A DNA stretch of 64,000 bases. It comes from Liminaster sp017519885 (GTDB lineage: Bacteria > Bacteroidota > Bacteroidia > Bacteroidales > UBA3663). Positions 8,654-16,169 of the stretch are shown here, one piece after another. Made by a program: the position numbers and the translations under genes. The stretch is taken from the NCBI GenBank assembly GCA_017519885.1, contig JAFWRO010000054.1, positions 1 through 64,000 on the forward strand, given 5' to 3'. Under the pieces are notes generated by a model that saw nothing but the letters and a program-made list of their open reading frames with translations, was not told where the DNA came from and made no database searches. Every line of letters starts with the position of its first letter. The first letter of the stretch is position 1.

Positions 8654-8760
8654 TGTCCAGACTTCGAAGGGATAACCTTCGGTTAGAAATCATTGTGGAA
8701 ATCTAAGGAGGAAATAAAGCGTGGTCAAGCATTTGTAGGGATACACAAACGGACGAACAG
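8654..8760. repeat. Dispersed repeat A, copy 3 (right half missing)
   Basis: It reads GGATAACCTTCGGTTAGAAA, then AGGAAATAAAGCGTGGTCAA, in the same orientation as copy 2 (6475-6545). The right-hand inverted arm and the left module are missing. Confidence 0.7.
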
Positions 8761-8819
8761 AATTTTATCATATAAAAGGGGACAAACAAATATTTTTAAA
8801 GATTTTCAAAGATATTTTC

Positions 8820-8947
8820 GAGTGGATTGAATGAATGCCCCTTTAGGGGTGCTGAATAGCTTAGACGCACCATTTGGGTGCTCGCTCACGGATGATGACT
8901 AAGATATGCAGCAGAGGTGCTATCAAGCGACTCCATTCAATCCACTC
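8820..8947. repeat. Nested fold-back element
   Basis: GAGTGGATTGAATG (8820-8833) is the exact reverse complement of 8934-8947. Inside are GCCCCTTTAGGGGT, a GCTGAATAGCTTAG/CTAAGATATGCAGC pair and GCACCATTTGGGTGC. Size and plan resemble the elements at 1986 and 6278, though the sequence differs. Confidence 0.65.
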
Positions 8948-8985
8948 CATTTTTCATCTTCTTTGTATGAATTCATTGGGACATA

Positions 8986-9022
8986 GCAATAATAAATCCC
9001 GACACTGACGGGTGCCGGGATT
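8986..9022 (-). terminator. Probable terminator of the gene at 9061-10275
   Basis: AATCCCG (8995-9001) pairs with CGGGATT (9016-9022), with an inner CAC/GTG pair. On the minus strand it is followed by TATTATTGC, a weak T tract. Confidence 0.55.
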
Positions 9023-9060
9023 GTATAGTTTAGAGTTGATAGTTTAGTGTTTAGAGATGC

Positions 9061-10275
9061 TTACTTGATCACAACCTTCTTGCCGTTGACGATGTAGAGG
9101 CCTGCAGAGGTGGGCTGGGTGGTGAGGCAACGGCCATCGAGGGTGAAGTAGGTGTCGGAGAACTTGGAATGATCGGAGGTTTCGGAGATGGTCTTGATGC
9201 TAGTCTCTTCGTTATCGTCGTCGAAGTTGAGGACGATGGACTTGATTCCTGCGGATGCTTCGCGTGCTATGAAATATGCGCGGAAAGGACCAATTTCGAC
9301 TGAGGATTCGGGATAATACAGGGTGTTTTCTGCACCGAGATAGAGATAATTCTGACCACTAATTTCGGTGGGGTTGAAACAACCATCAAACATGTAATAG
9401 CCTTCTGTAAAACCTGGTTCGCTCGTGCTAAGCCTTACGCCTGTGAAAACTGGATTCTTAATAGGGTCTGCCTCGCTTTCCCACTTTACAATGTAAGGTT
9501 TGCCGGCTTTGATGGCTGTTGCCTCTTTGAAATTCAGTGTAAGAGTGCCCTCTTCGTCTACAGTGGATTGGCTGAGTTCGTTGATAACTGCACCAGCGAG
9601 GGGAGATGCTTCAATCTTTTCGGTGGTCAGATCAAATGGAAGGCACAATGTATTCCAACATTTGTCCTTATAGAGGGTTAGACCGTTGAGCTGAACATCT
9701 ATGCGTACGTTATTGGATGCTATCATAGCATTGGCAATATCTTCAGCGTTGGCGAGGGGTGTGGGGGCCTTCTTCCAGAATTTGGCTACGTAGTTTTTGC
9801 TATCATTACTGTCCCAAAGATTATCACCAGTGCCATTTTGATTTATATAGCATACAAACCATACTTCTATTGTATGTTCGCCTACAGAAAGGTTTGAAAT
9901 ATCGATTGGATAGGTAACAAAGAATTTGCCACCAGTCTGATATTTTCTGTTATTACCATCATATTCAGCGAACGTCAATGTGATGTCTTCGCGTTGAACT
10001 CCGTCTATCTTGTAACCCATTGTCATGGTTTCTGGCTGTGTGTCACCAGATTCTGGATATACCAAAGACAAGCCACCAAGAGTTAGAGAATAGATTTCGC
10101 CAAAGTCTTGGCCGTGGAATGATGAAGGTTCACCCACCCCCCATCCTAAAGTTTTTGTAGAATACCAAGTTCCATTTACATTGACAGCACTTCCTATCCA
10201 GGCATCAGCAAATGCAGAAGTGGCGCTTGCAGCAAAGAGCAGTAATGCAGCTAAAGAGATTATCCTTGTTTTCAT
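9061..10275 (-). CDS. Secreted protein with the shared WNTLCLPF C-terminal module
   Basis: I chose ATG 10275 (404 residues), which gives the signal peptide MKTRIISLAALLLFAASATS; 14 upstream codons are hydrophilic. Residues ~25-175 form an unrecognised domain, beta-rich by eye (WIGSAVNVNGTWYSTKTLGW, later VGEHTIEVWFVCYI), perhaps a ligand-binding sandwich. Residues ~200-404 are closely similar to the C-terminus of the BspA-like protein: WNTLCLPFDL, GTLTLNFKEA, AGKPYIVKWE, LYLGAENTLYYPESS, FRAYF and a tail TLDGRCL…GLYIVNGKKVVIK. It lies 59 nt downstream of a small-peptide gene on the same strand, so the two are probably co-transcribed. The function is not known; the context suggests carbohydrate binding at the surface. 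Confidence 0.75.
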   Translation of the reverse strand: MKTRIISLAALLLFAASATSAFADAWIGSAVNVNGTWYSTKTLGWGVGEPSSFHGQDFGEIYSLTLGGLSLVYPESGDTQPETMTMGYKIDGVQREDITLTFAEYDGNNRKYQTGGKFFVTYPIDISNLSVGEHTIEVWFVCYINQNGTGDNLWDSNDSKNYVAKFWKKAPTPLANAEDIANAMIASNNVRIDVQLNGLTLYKDKCWNTLCLPFDLTTEKIEASPLAGAVINELSQSTVDEEGTLTLNFKEATAIKAGKPYIVKWESEADPIKNPVFTGVRLSTSEPGFTEGYYMFDGCFNPTEISGQNYLYLGAENTLYYPESSVEIGPFRAYFIAREASAGIKSIVLNFDDDNEETSIKTISETSDHSKFSDTYFTLDGRCLTTQPTSAGLYIVNGKKVVIK

Positions 10276-10334
10276 GAATATGTTCTTTAAGTAATGCTTT
10301 ATAAGGCTATTTCCCAAATGAAACGGGATGGAGA

Positions 10335-10514
10335 TTAATCCTCCTCCCAGATGCCACGATTGTTGGCACGGACAGGGCCATCGTATCCTGCGTCAGAACC
10401 ACCATATTTCAAGCCTTCACCTTCGACTTTGCTAACAGGACTTGTGCAGATGACTTCGGTCATTTCGAACTCTTCCACGCTGAGGGCGGGGGTTGTGTAG
10501 ATTTTCTTTTCCAT
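10335..10514 (-). CDS. Small peptide of the Y-P…TS…IW-acidic family (copy 2)
   Basis: This 59-codon gene is first in a two-gene unit: it has its own promoter (10576-10608) and precedes the secreted-protein gene by 59 nt. The peptide begins MEKKIYTTPALSVEEFEMTE, has VICTS at residues 21-25, a Gly/Tyr-rich middle (LKYGGSDAGYDGPV) and ends RANNRGIWEED. It shares with the genes at 6850 and 14358 the Y..P start, the (C/A)TS motif and the R-G-IW-acidic end, although the middles differ. Here the small gene comes before the large gene; in the other two loci it follows. Function unknown. Confidence 0.75.
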   Translation of the reverse strand: MEKKIYTTPALSVEEFEMTEVICTSPVSKVEGEGLKYGGSDAGYDGPVRANNRGIWEED

Positions 10515-10575
10515 TGTTATTTATGATTTTAATGTAGTTTGTATTGTCGAGTTTGCGTTTTATACTAAAACGGGT

Positions 10576-10608
10576 GCAAATTTATAATATAAATTCATAT
10601 CTTCCAAA
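10576..10608 (-). promoter_or_regulatory. Promoter of the small-peptide/secreted-protein unit
   Basis: On the minus strand TTTGG (10608-10604), 19 bp, then TAAATTTGC (10584-10576). Near-duplicate of 8421-8453. Between here and the amylase promoter (10609-10844) the DNA is A/T-rich and partly paralogous to 8460-8600, with no gene seen. Confidence 0.8.
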
Positions 10609-10844
10609 TTTTCGATGATTTTTTTAAATAATAGGTTGCATTTTTTTTGATTTTTGGATTATTTGAATGTTTTGTGTTGTAATTTTTGAGGGTATATCGG
10701 GGGGATATTGTAATACAGGAATGCTAGAATCGTGCGAATTCGATTTTTTTATCCTCTTTATTGTCTGAAATCGTTAGGGTCTGGATTGTATTGTGGCTCT
10801 GCCTTTTCTTTATTATGAATAAATTAAATTTTTTTGAAAAAAAA

Positions 10845-10877
10845 TTTGGAGGATTTGGAATTGTTGTGTATCTTTGC
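10845..10877 (+). promoter_or_regulatory. Promoter of the alpha-amylase operon
   Basis: TTTGG (10845-10849), 19 bp, then TATCTTTGC (10869-10877). The start codon is 60 nt downstream. Confidence 0.8.
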
Positions 10878-10937
10878 GGCGTTGATTTATCATGAATGTC
10901 AGTTAATATACAATATACCTTTTTAAAATTAATACGT

Positions 10938-13900
10938 ATGAAAAAGTTCTTACTTTCTGTTGCCATGCTCTGCATGGCATTGGGTGGGCGAGCTGAGACA
11001 CAAGAAGTTTGTCAGGGCTGGCCTGCAGATTATGGTGGAGTGATGCTCCAGGGGTTCTGGTGGGATAGCTACGAGGCCACCAAATGGTCAACGTTGACTG
11101 CTCGTGCCGACGAGCTGTCGCAGTACTTTGATCTGATTTGGATCCCCAATTCGGGCACTTGCTCGGGAGACCCAAATGCAACTACTCAGCCCAAGTCGAA
11201 TGGCTATGATCCCTGTTACTGGCTGACACACAACTCAATCTATGGTACAGAGGAAGAGTTGCGCACGATGATCAACACCTATAAAGCTAAAAATGTGGGT
11301 ATCATTGAGGATGTGGTGATCAACCACAAGAAGGGTGTGACCAACTGGTGCGACTTTGCACAGGAGACGGTTACCGGACAGAATACCAATAAGGTGTATT
11401 CCATCGCGTGGGATAATGAAAACTATTCGCAGATCTGCCAGTCGGATGAATGCAACGACAATGGTTATCATACCACTGGTGCGAATGATACGGGCACAGA
11501 TTTCAATGGCTATCGCGACCTTGACCACACCAATGCTACTACTCGTGCAAACGTGAAGGTTTATCTCGACTTCCTGCTCCACGAGCTGGGCTATGCAGGC
11601 TTCCGCTACGATATGGTGAAGGGCTATGGTGCCGGATATATCCAGGAGTATAATAATGACGCTATGCCTACCTATTCTGTGGGTGAGTTCTGGGACAACC
11701 AGACGAACATCCAGAACTGGATCATGGGCACGGGCAACACTTCGGCTGCGTTTGACTTCCCGTTGAAGTTCAAGATGAATGAAGCCATCAGTAATGGCGA
11801 TTATTCTGCTTTCGAATTCAAGAGCTTCACCTTCGACAAAACTTACAGCAAGTTGTCGGTCACTTTTGCCGACAATCATGACACCGGACGTGAGTCTTCG
11901 AAGCTAGCCAACAACTGGTCGGCTGCGAATGCGTTCATCCTGGCTTCACCGGGCACACCTTGTGTTTGGTACCCCCACTACAATGCTGACCCCACAAACA
12001 TCCGTGCGATGATCCTGGCACGCAAGGCCTGCGGCATCACTAACACTGATTGGGAGATTTTGAAGCAGTATCCGACCGAGAATAACAGTGGTTATATCCT
12101 GGAGACCAAAGGAACGAAGGGTAGTGTCTATGTCCAGCTGGGTGCAGCTGCCGACGATGGCACGCCTGATGGCTATACACTTGTGGCCGAGGGCGATGCC
12201 TACAAGTTCTATTCGTCGGTTGCAAACTTCGCCTCGGTGAAGGTTTCGCCCGATGGCGGTGCATTTACGGATGAGACCGTGCAGGTCACCTTGACTCCTG
12301 TCAATGCTACACAGGGGGCATGGTACACTATCGGCTCGGAAGCATCGGATCAGATTCCTCTTACTCAAGAAACTACAATTACCATTGGCGCTGACTATGA
12401 TGTGAATGAGGATATCACCCTCTTCTGGGGTGCCAAGGGCGATGACGGTGTAGAATATACAGGTTCGACGACGTTCACGAAACGCGAACACTATACACCT
12501 TCGATTGAGAGTGCTGATGAAGTGTCGGTATTCTTCGAGACGGAAGCGAAAGAAGTGTTCATCTGGGCGTGGGACGACAATGATGTCAATTACACTGGAG
12601 GTGATTGGGATAAGAAGCCTGCCATGGATCTGATGGGTGTGAACGACGCTGGCAAGCTTATCTACAAGTGGACCTATACCAGCGATCTGACCAGTGAGCC
12701 TACCAAGCTGCTGTTTGTCACTGAAGAACTACAGACTCCTGATTTCGAGTTTGTCAACCATGGCTATTACACCGAGTCGGGCCTTTCGTATAAGGTCGGC
12801 GAGAACAGTGTCTATCTGGTGAATGCTGCCGGCTGGAATGACGTCTATTGCTATGCATGGGGCGACAATGGTGAGGTTTTGGGCGCATGGCCTGGAACTA
12901 AAGCTACTTATGATTCCGAGCAGAGCTGCTATACGATGACCTTCGGTGAAACCAAGCCTACCAAGCTCATCTGGAACAATGACAACGGCGAGCAGACCCA
13001 GGACCTCAGTTGCGAGTTGGGCAAGACCTATACCAACTATATCGCATACTTCAAGAATACCGAGGGTTGGAAGAATGTCTATTGCTATGCTTGGGATGGA
13101 GACAACAAGATTCTGGGCGAATGGCCTGGCGTACAAGCTCGTGCCAACAATGATGGCCTCTTCTATATGGTATTCACCGATGATGTGCCTAAGAATATCA
13201 TCTGGAATAACAACAGTGGTGACCAGACTGCGGACCTTGCCTTTGAAAATGGTGAGGTCTACGATGCCGAGGGTGGCGAGTATTTTACCCTGTATTTCAA
13301 CAATACTGGCGGTTGGAACGAAGTTTACTGCTACACTTGGCATCATGACAATGACACTAATGCTGACACACCGGAAGTCGGCTGGCCAGGCTCCAAGGTA
13401 ACTGCAAAGGATTACGAGACGGCTTCGGGCGGCTACTACAAGGCTCTTGTCAATTCGAAGTATGAGAATGTCATCTTCAACAACTACGCAGGCAGCCAAA
13501 CGAAGGATCTTAAGGTGAAAGATGGAAGCATCTATACTCTGAGTGATGAGGGAGGCAGCGAGGGCAACGGATATTGGCCGCTGGACAACAGCCTGTTCTT
13601 TGCTTCGAGTGATAAGGTCGAGGGCATCAATGTCGTGATGAACGACGATGGTTTCGATTACTGCAACCTGTTCGTCTTGAATGATAAGGTGCCATTCGTG
13701 AACACGAAGGATTTCACTGCCCTGGAGGTTAGCTACGGACGTGCTAAAAGCGCTTACAAGTGGGGATCCATCATTATGCCATTCGAACTGACCAGCGATG
13801 AGAACATCCAGTACTACACGCTGAAGTCGGTTACTGATGAACAGATGACATTCAGCCCAGTGGGTGAAGTGGAGGCTAATACGCCTGCCATCTATCAGGT

Positions 13901-14312
13901 GCTTGGCGATGGCTTAGCTATTGATTACAAGGTACCCGTCGAAGTAAAGGCCACAGGCACTGGAACAGCTTCGGTTCAGCCTATTTCGGATTGGACTATG
14001 GTCGGCACCTATTCGGCTGTGCCCGCTCTGGAATCGGGTGATGGCAAGTTCGTCTATTACATTGGCAATGATCAGTTCTGGCTGGCTAATTCTCCCGTCA
14101 GCGTTGCTCCGTTCCGTGCATGGTTTGAGACAACAAACCCCATCAATGCTGCTAAGCTGCGCATCGCTGTGGATGACGAACCTGAAGGCATCCAGACGAT
14201 TGATGAGGATAAGCACCAGGGCGAAATCATCTACGACCTGATGGGCCGTCAGCAAGACTGGACCCGCAAGGGTATTGTCATCAAGAACGGCAGTGTCGTC
14301 TTCGTGAAGTGA
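10938..14312 (+). CDS. Secreted GH13 alpha-amylase with four starch-binding modules
   Basis: ATG 10938 opens the signal peptide MKKFLLSVAMLCMALGGRAE; the protein has 1124 residues. The GH13 barrel (~25-400) shows all four family motifs: DVVINH (~126), GFRYDMVKGY with the nucleophile Asp (~221), VGEFWDN with the acid/base Glu (~248) and FADNHDTG (~310). A chitobiase-type Ig module follows (~435-520). Then come four CBM26-like modules (~524-610, 620-700, 703-779, 781-869), the last three with NVYCYAW/EVYCYTW, WPG and IIWNN or VIFNN signatures. The C-terminal ~245 residues carry the regional module in divergent form (WGSIIMPFEL, ANTPAIYQV, FRAWF) and a tail YDLMGRQQ…GIVIKNGSVVFVK. It hydrolyses starch outside the cell, probably cell-attached. 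A small-peptide gene follows 45 nt downstream. Confidence 0.93.
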   Translation: MKKFLLSVAMLCMALGGRAETQEVCQGWPADYGGVMLQGFWWDSYEATKWSTLTARADELSQYFDLIWIPNSGTCSGDPNATTQPKSNGYDPCYWLTHNSIYGTEEELRTMINTYKAKNVGIIEDVVINHKKGVTNWCDFAQETVTGQNTNKVYSIAWDNENYSQICQSDECNDNGYHTTGANDTGTDFNGYRDLDHTNATTRANVKVYLDFLLHELGYAGFRYDMVKGYGAGYIQEYNNDAMPTYSVGEFWDNQTNIQNWIMGTGNTSAAFDFPLKFKMNEAISNGDYSAFEFKSFTFDKTYSKLSVTFADNHDTGRESSKLANNWSAANAFILASPGTPCVWYPHYNADPTNIRAMILARKACGITNTDWEILKQYPTENNSGYILETKGTKGSVYVQLGAAADDGTPDGYTLVAEGDAYKFYSSVANFASVKVSPDGGAFTDETVQVTLTPVNATQGAWYTIGSEASDQIPLTQETTITIGADYDVNEDITLFWGAKGDDGVEYTGSTTFTKREHYTPSIESADEVSVFFETEAKEVFIWAWDDNDVNYTGGDWDKKPAMDLMGVNDAGKLIYKWTYTSDLTSEPTKLLFVTEELQTPDFEFVNHGYYTESGLSYKVGENSVYLVNAAGWNDVYCYAWGDNGEVLGAWPGTKATYDSEQSCYTMTFGETKPTKLIWNNDNGEQTQDLSCELGKTYTNYIAYFKNTEGWKNVYCYAWDGDNKILGEWPGVQARANNDGLFYMVFTDDVPKNIIWNNNSGDQTADLAFENGEVYDAEGGEYFTLYFNNTGGWNEVYCYTWHHDNDTNADTPEVGWPGSKVTAKDYETASGGYYKALVNSKYENVIFNNYAGSQTKDLKVKDGSIYTLSDEGGSEGNGYWPLDNSLFFASSDKVEGINVVMNDDGFDYCNLFVLNDKVPFVNTKDFTALEVSYGRAKSAYKWGSIIMPFELTSDENIQYYTLKSVTDEQMTFSPVGEVEANTPAIYQVLGDGLAIDYKVPVEVKATGTGTASVQPISDWTMVGTYSAVPALESGDGKFVYYIGNDQFWLANSPVSVAPFRAWFETTNPINAAKLRIAVDDEPEGIQTIDEDKHQGEIIYDLMGRQQDWTRKGIVIKNGSVVFVK

Positions 14313-14357
14313 CTTCGGTTTTGAGATGTATTCATTAATTCAAAATAACTGAAAGAT

Positions 14358-14516
14358 ATGAAAAAGCAATATATTGTTCCGTCGATGACTGTGGAAAGGT
14401 TCGTGCCTTCGAATGTCATTGCTACATCTACCGTCCCTTATGGAGGTACCAGTAGTGATTCAGGTGCACCTCAAGAGGTGGGAGCTCCGCAGCGCAAGGG
14501 CATCTGGGACGAATAA
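14358..14516 (+). CDS. Small peptide of the Y-P…TS…IW-acidic family (copy 3)
   Basis: This 52-codon gene sits 45 nt downstream of the amylase gene and before a strong terminator, so the two form one transcript. The peptide begins MKKQYIVPSMTVERFVPSNV, has IATS at residues 21-24, a Gly/Ser/Pro-rich middle (YGGTSSDSGAP) and ends PQRKGIWDE. It preserves the family plan of the genes at 6850 and 10335: M(K/E)K, Y-x-x-P or Y-x-P, (V/I)(C/A)TS and (R)-x-G-IW-acidic. The identity of the middle is low but its composition is alike. No cleavage enzyme, transporter or radical SAM gene is nearby. Function unknown. Confidence 0.75.
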   Translation: MKKQYIVPSMTVERFVPSNVIATSTVPYGGTSSDSGAPQEVGAPQRKGIWDE

Positions 14517-14570
14517 TGGTGACGACGGGGCAGCCAAACTTGGCTGCTGACGACAACAGATTAATGATGA

Positions 14571-14618
14571 CGCCGGCCGGCTGGGAGGGGATCTCCTGGG
14601 CGGCTGGCGGTTTTTTTT
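14571..14618 (+). terminator. Strong terminator of the amylase/small-peptide operon
   Basis: A 17-bp stem (14571-14587 with 14593-14609, one mismatch and a few G-U pairs) is followed by eight T. It sits among palindromic repeats but is a separate structure. Confidence 0.85.
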
Positions 14619-14670
14619 GCGGCCATACTTGGCTGCCGACGGGGACGGGGATGAAAAAAGAGGGCGAATG

Positions 14671-14703
14671 TTTGGTGGTGTTGGGATTTATTTGTATCTT
14701 TGC
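14671..14703 (+). promoter_or_regulatory. Promoter of the membrane-protein gene at 14916
   Basis: TTTGG (14671-14675), 19 bp, then TATCTTTGC (14695-14703). The ~210-nt leader contains palindrome units. Confidence 0.75.
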
Positions 14704-14915
14704 GGCGCGGTTTGAGGCACGTTTGCAGCCATAGATGGCTGCGACGAGACACGGGAGCAGCCAAGGATGGCTGCTGACGGAAACGAAAGGGGCAGGCAAG
14801 GATGGGTGCTGACGAGATGCAAAGAGGGCAGGCAAGGATGGGTGCTGACGAGACGCAAAGAGGGCGGCAAGGATGGCTGCGATATGGATTATGAAAACGA
14901 ATGAATGATAAAATA

Positions 14916-16169
14916 ATGAAGAAGGAAATTTGGCAGAAGGGCTTTGTGCTGCTGATGATATATCAGGCGGTGGTGAGCCTATACAGATGCGGACAGGATG
15001 TGTGGACATTCTGGTTGGATAAGTCGATGCTGAATTATGCGGCGACAGATTACCTGATCAATTATCAGGGGGGATTCGTAAGGCGAGGGATGATCGGAGA
15101 AGTGCTGTACCAACTGCGTCTGCATCTGGGTGTCGATCCTCTGCCGGTGCTGGTGGTGCTGGCTGTGGCGTGCTTCGTGGGGCTTGCTTTTACGATGGTG
15201 CGTGCATTCAGAAGAAAGGGATTGGCGCTGTATATCCTGCCTCTGGTGATTTGCATGGGAATGACCTTTGCTGCACGCAAGGACTATGGGATGATTCTGC
15301 TGGTGTGGGCTGCTGCGTGGGCTTATCTGCATCTGCAGAAGGATTGGACAAAGGTGGTGGTGCCAACACTGGTACTGCTGTTCCTGCTGAATGTGCATGA
15401 GGCATCGCTGCTGTTTGCCTGGCCTCTGCTGGCGCTGCTGATGCTGCGTGACAAGGGGCTGGGGAACGGACTCAAGGCCGTGGGGGTGATTGTGCCTGTG
15501 GCGATGTTTGTGGTGCTGTGCAGCTTCAAGGGTACGGCCGAGATGGCACAGGCCATCCACAACTCGTGGAAGCCGTTCCTGCCGGAGGAATGGGGCGACG
15601 TGCCCGACAACAACAGCATTGCTGCCATCGGATGGAGTGCGAAGAATACGATGCTGATGCACCTCTGGTGGAACTACTTCTGCTACTATCCTGACTTTTC
15701 GGTGCTGAGCGGGTGGATGGTAAGGCCTGTGGTGTATCTGCTGATATTCTATCTGCTGGCGAACTATCCGCTGGTGTTTCGCAAGGCGGACGAGGCACAG
15801 TGCAAGCGCGACAGCGTGAACATGGGACGCATCGCGCTGTTCCAGTTTGTGATGCTGCTGCCGATGTTTACGGTGCTGAGCAATGACCTGGGACGCGTGG
15901 TGTGCTACTGGACGTTGTCGTCGCTGGTGTTCTATCTGCTGGTGCCTGCTGAGCGACTGGAGGGGCTTTTCCCGAGGTTCTTCTGCAGGATGGCTGATGG
16001 ACTGAATGCGGGATTGAGCAAGGTGTTGAAGCCTACGTGGGGACGTTTGGCGATGGTGATGCTTCTGATCTGCTTTACGCCAGTGAAGCTGAACCTGCAT
16101 ATCGCTGTCAGCCTTTCGACGCTGGGCTCGCTGTATTTCCTGCTGAAGGGGCTGCTGATGGCGTTCTAA
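14916..16169 (+). CDS. Polytopic membrane protein, unknown function
   Basis: The frame is open from 14901; I prefer ATG 14916 (MKKEIWQKGFVLLMIYQAVV, 417 residues), where the first membrane helix follows directly. By eye about ten hydrophobic segments are present, separated by short loops. An N-terminal extracytoplasmic loop carries DYLINYQGGFVRRGMIGEVL and a middle loop EEWGDVPDNNS. The arrangement resembles bacterial glycan polymerases or glycosyltransferase-C-like proteins, but I cannot name the family. It converges on the gene at 16166-17392 with a 4-bp overlap of the 3' ends, leaving no room for a terminator between them. Confidence 0.75.
   Translation: MKKEIWQKGFVLLMIYQAVVSLYRCGQDVWTFWLDKSMLNYAATDYLINYQGGFVRRGMIGEVLYQLRLHLGVDPLPVLVVLAVACFVGLAFTMVRAFRRKGLALYILPLVICMGMTFAARKDYGMILLVWAAAWAYLHLQKDWTKVVVPTLVLLFLLNVHEASLLFAWPLLALLMLRDKGLGNGLKAVGVIVPVAMFVVLCSFKGTAEMAQAIHNSWKPFLPEEWGDVPDNNSIAAIGWSAKNTMLMHLWWNYFCYYPDFSVLSGWMVRPVVYLLIFYLLANYPLVFRKADEAQCKRDSVNMGRIALFQFVMLLPMFTVLSNDLGRVVCYWTLSSLVFYLLVPAERLEGLFPRFFCRMADGLNAGLSKVLKPTWGRLAMVMLLICFTPVKLNLHIAVSLSTLGSLYFLLKGLLMAF

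Larger units (their letters stand above)
14530..14883 (+). repeat. Palindrome array 1
   Basis: Units with 18-bp palindromic cores lie at 14530-14547, 14619-14636, 14725-14742 and 14757-14774, with degenerate units near 14792, 14828 and 14864. Cores are GCAGCC-N6-GGCTGC or GCGGCC-N6-GGCTGC, followed by GACGAGACAC-like spacers. The part from 14725 lies between a promoter and the next start codon, so it would be in a 5' leader. Confidence 0.85.

Noticed and set aside
3816..14312. Classical Sus-type polysaccharide utilisation locus
   Set aside because: No TonB-dependent SusC or SusD lipoprotein gene is present; only secreted enzymes and binding proteins.
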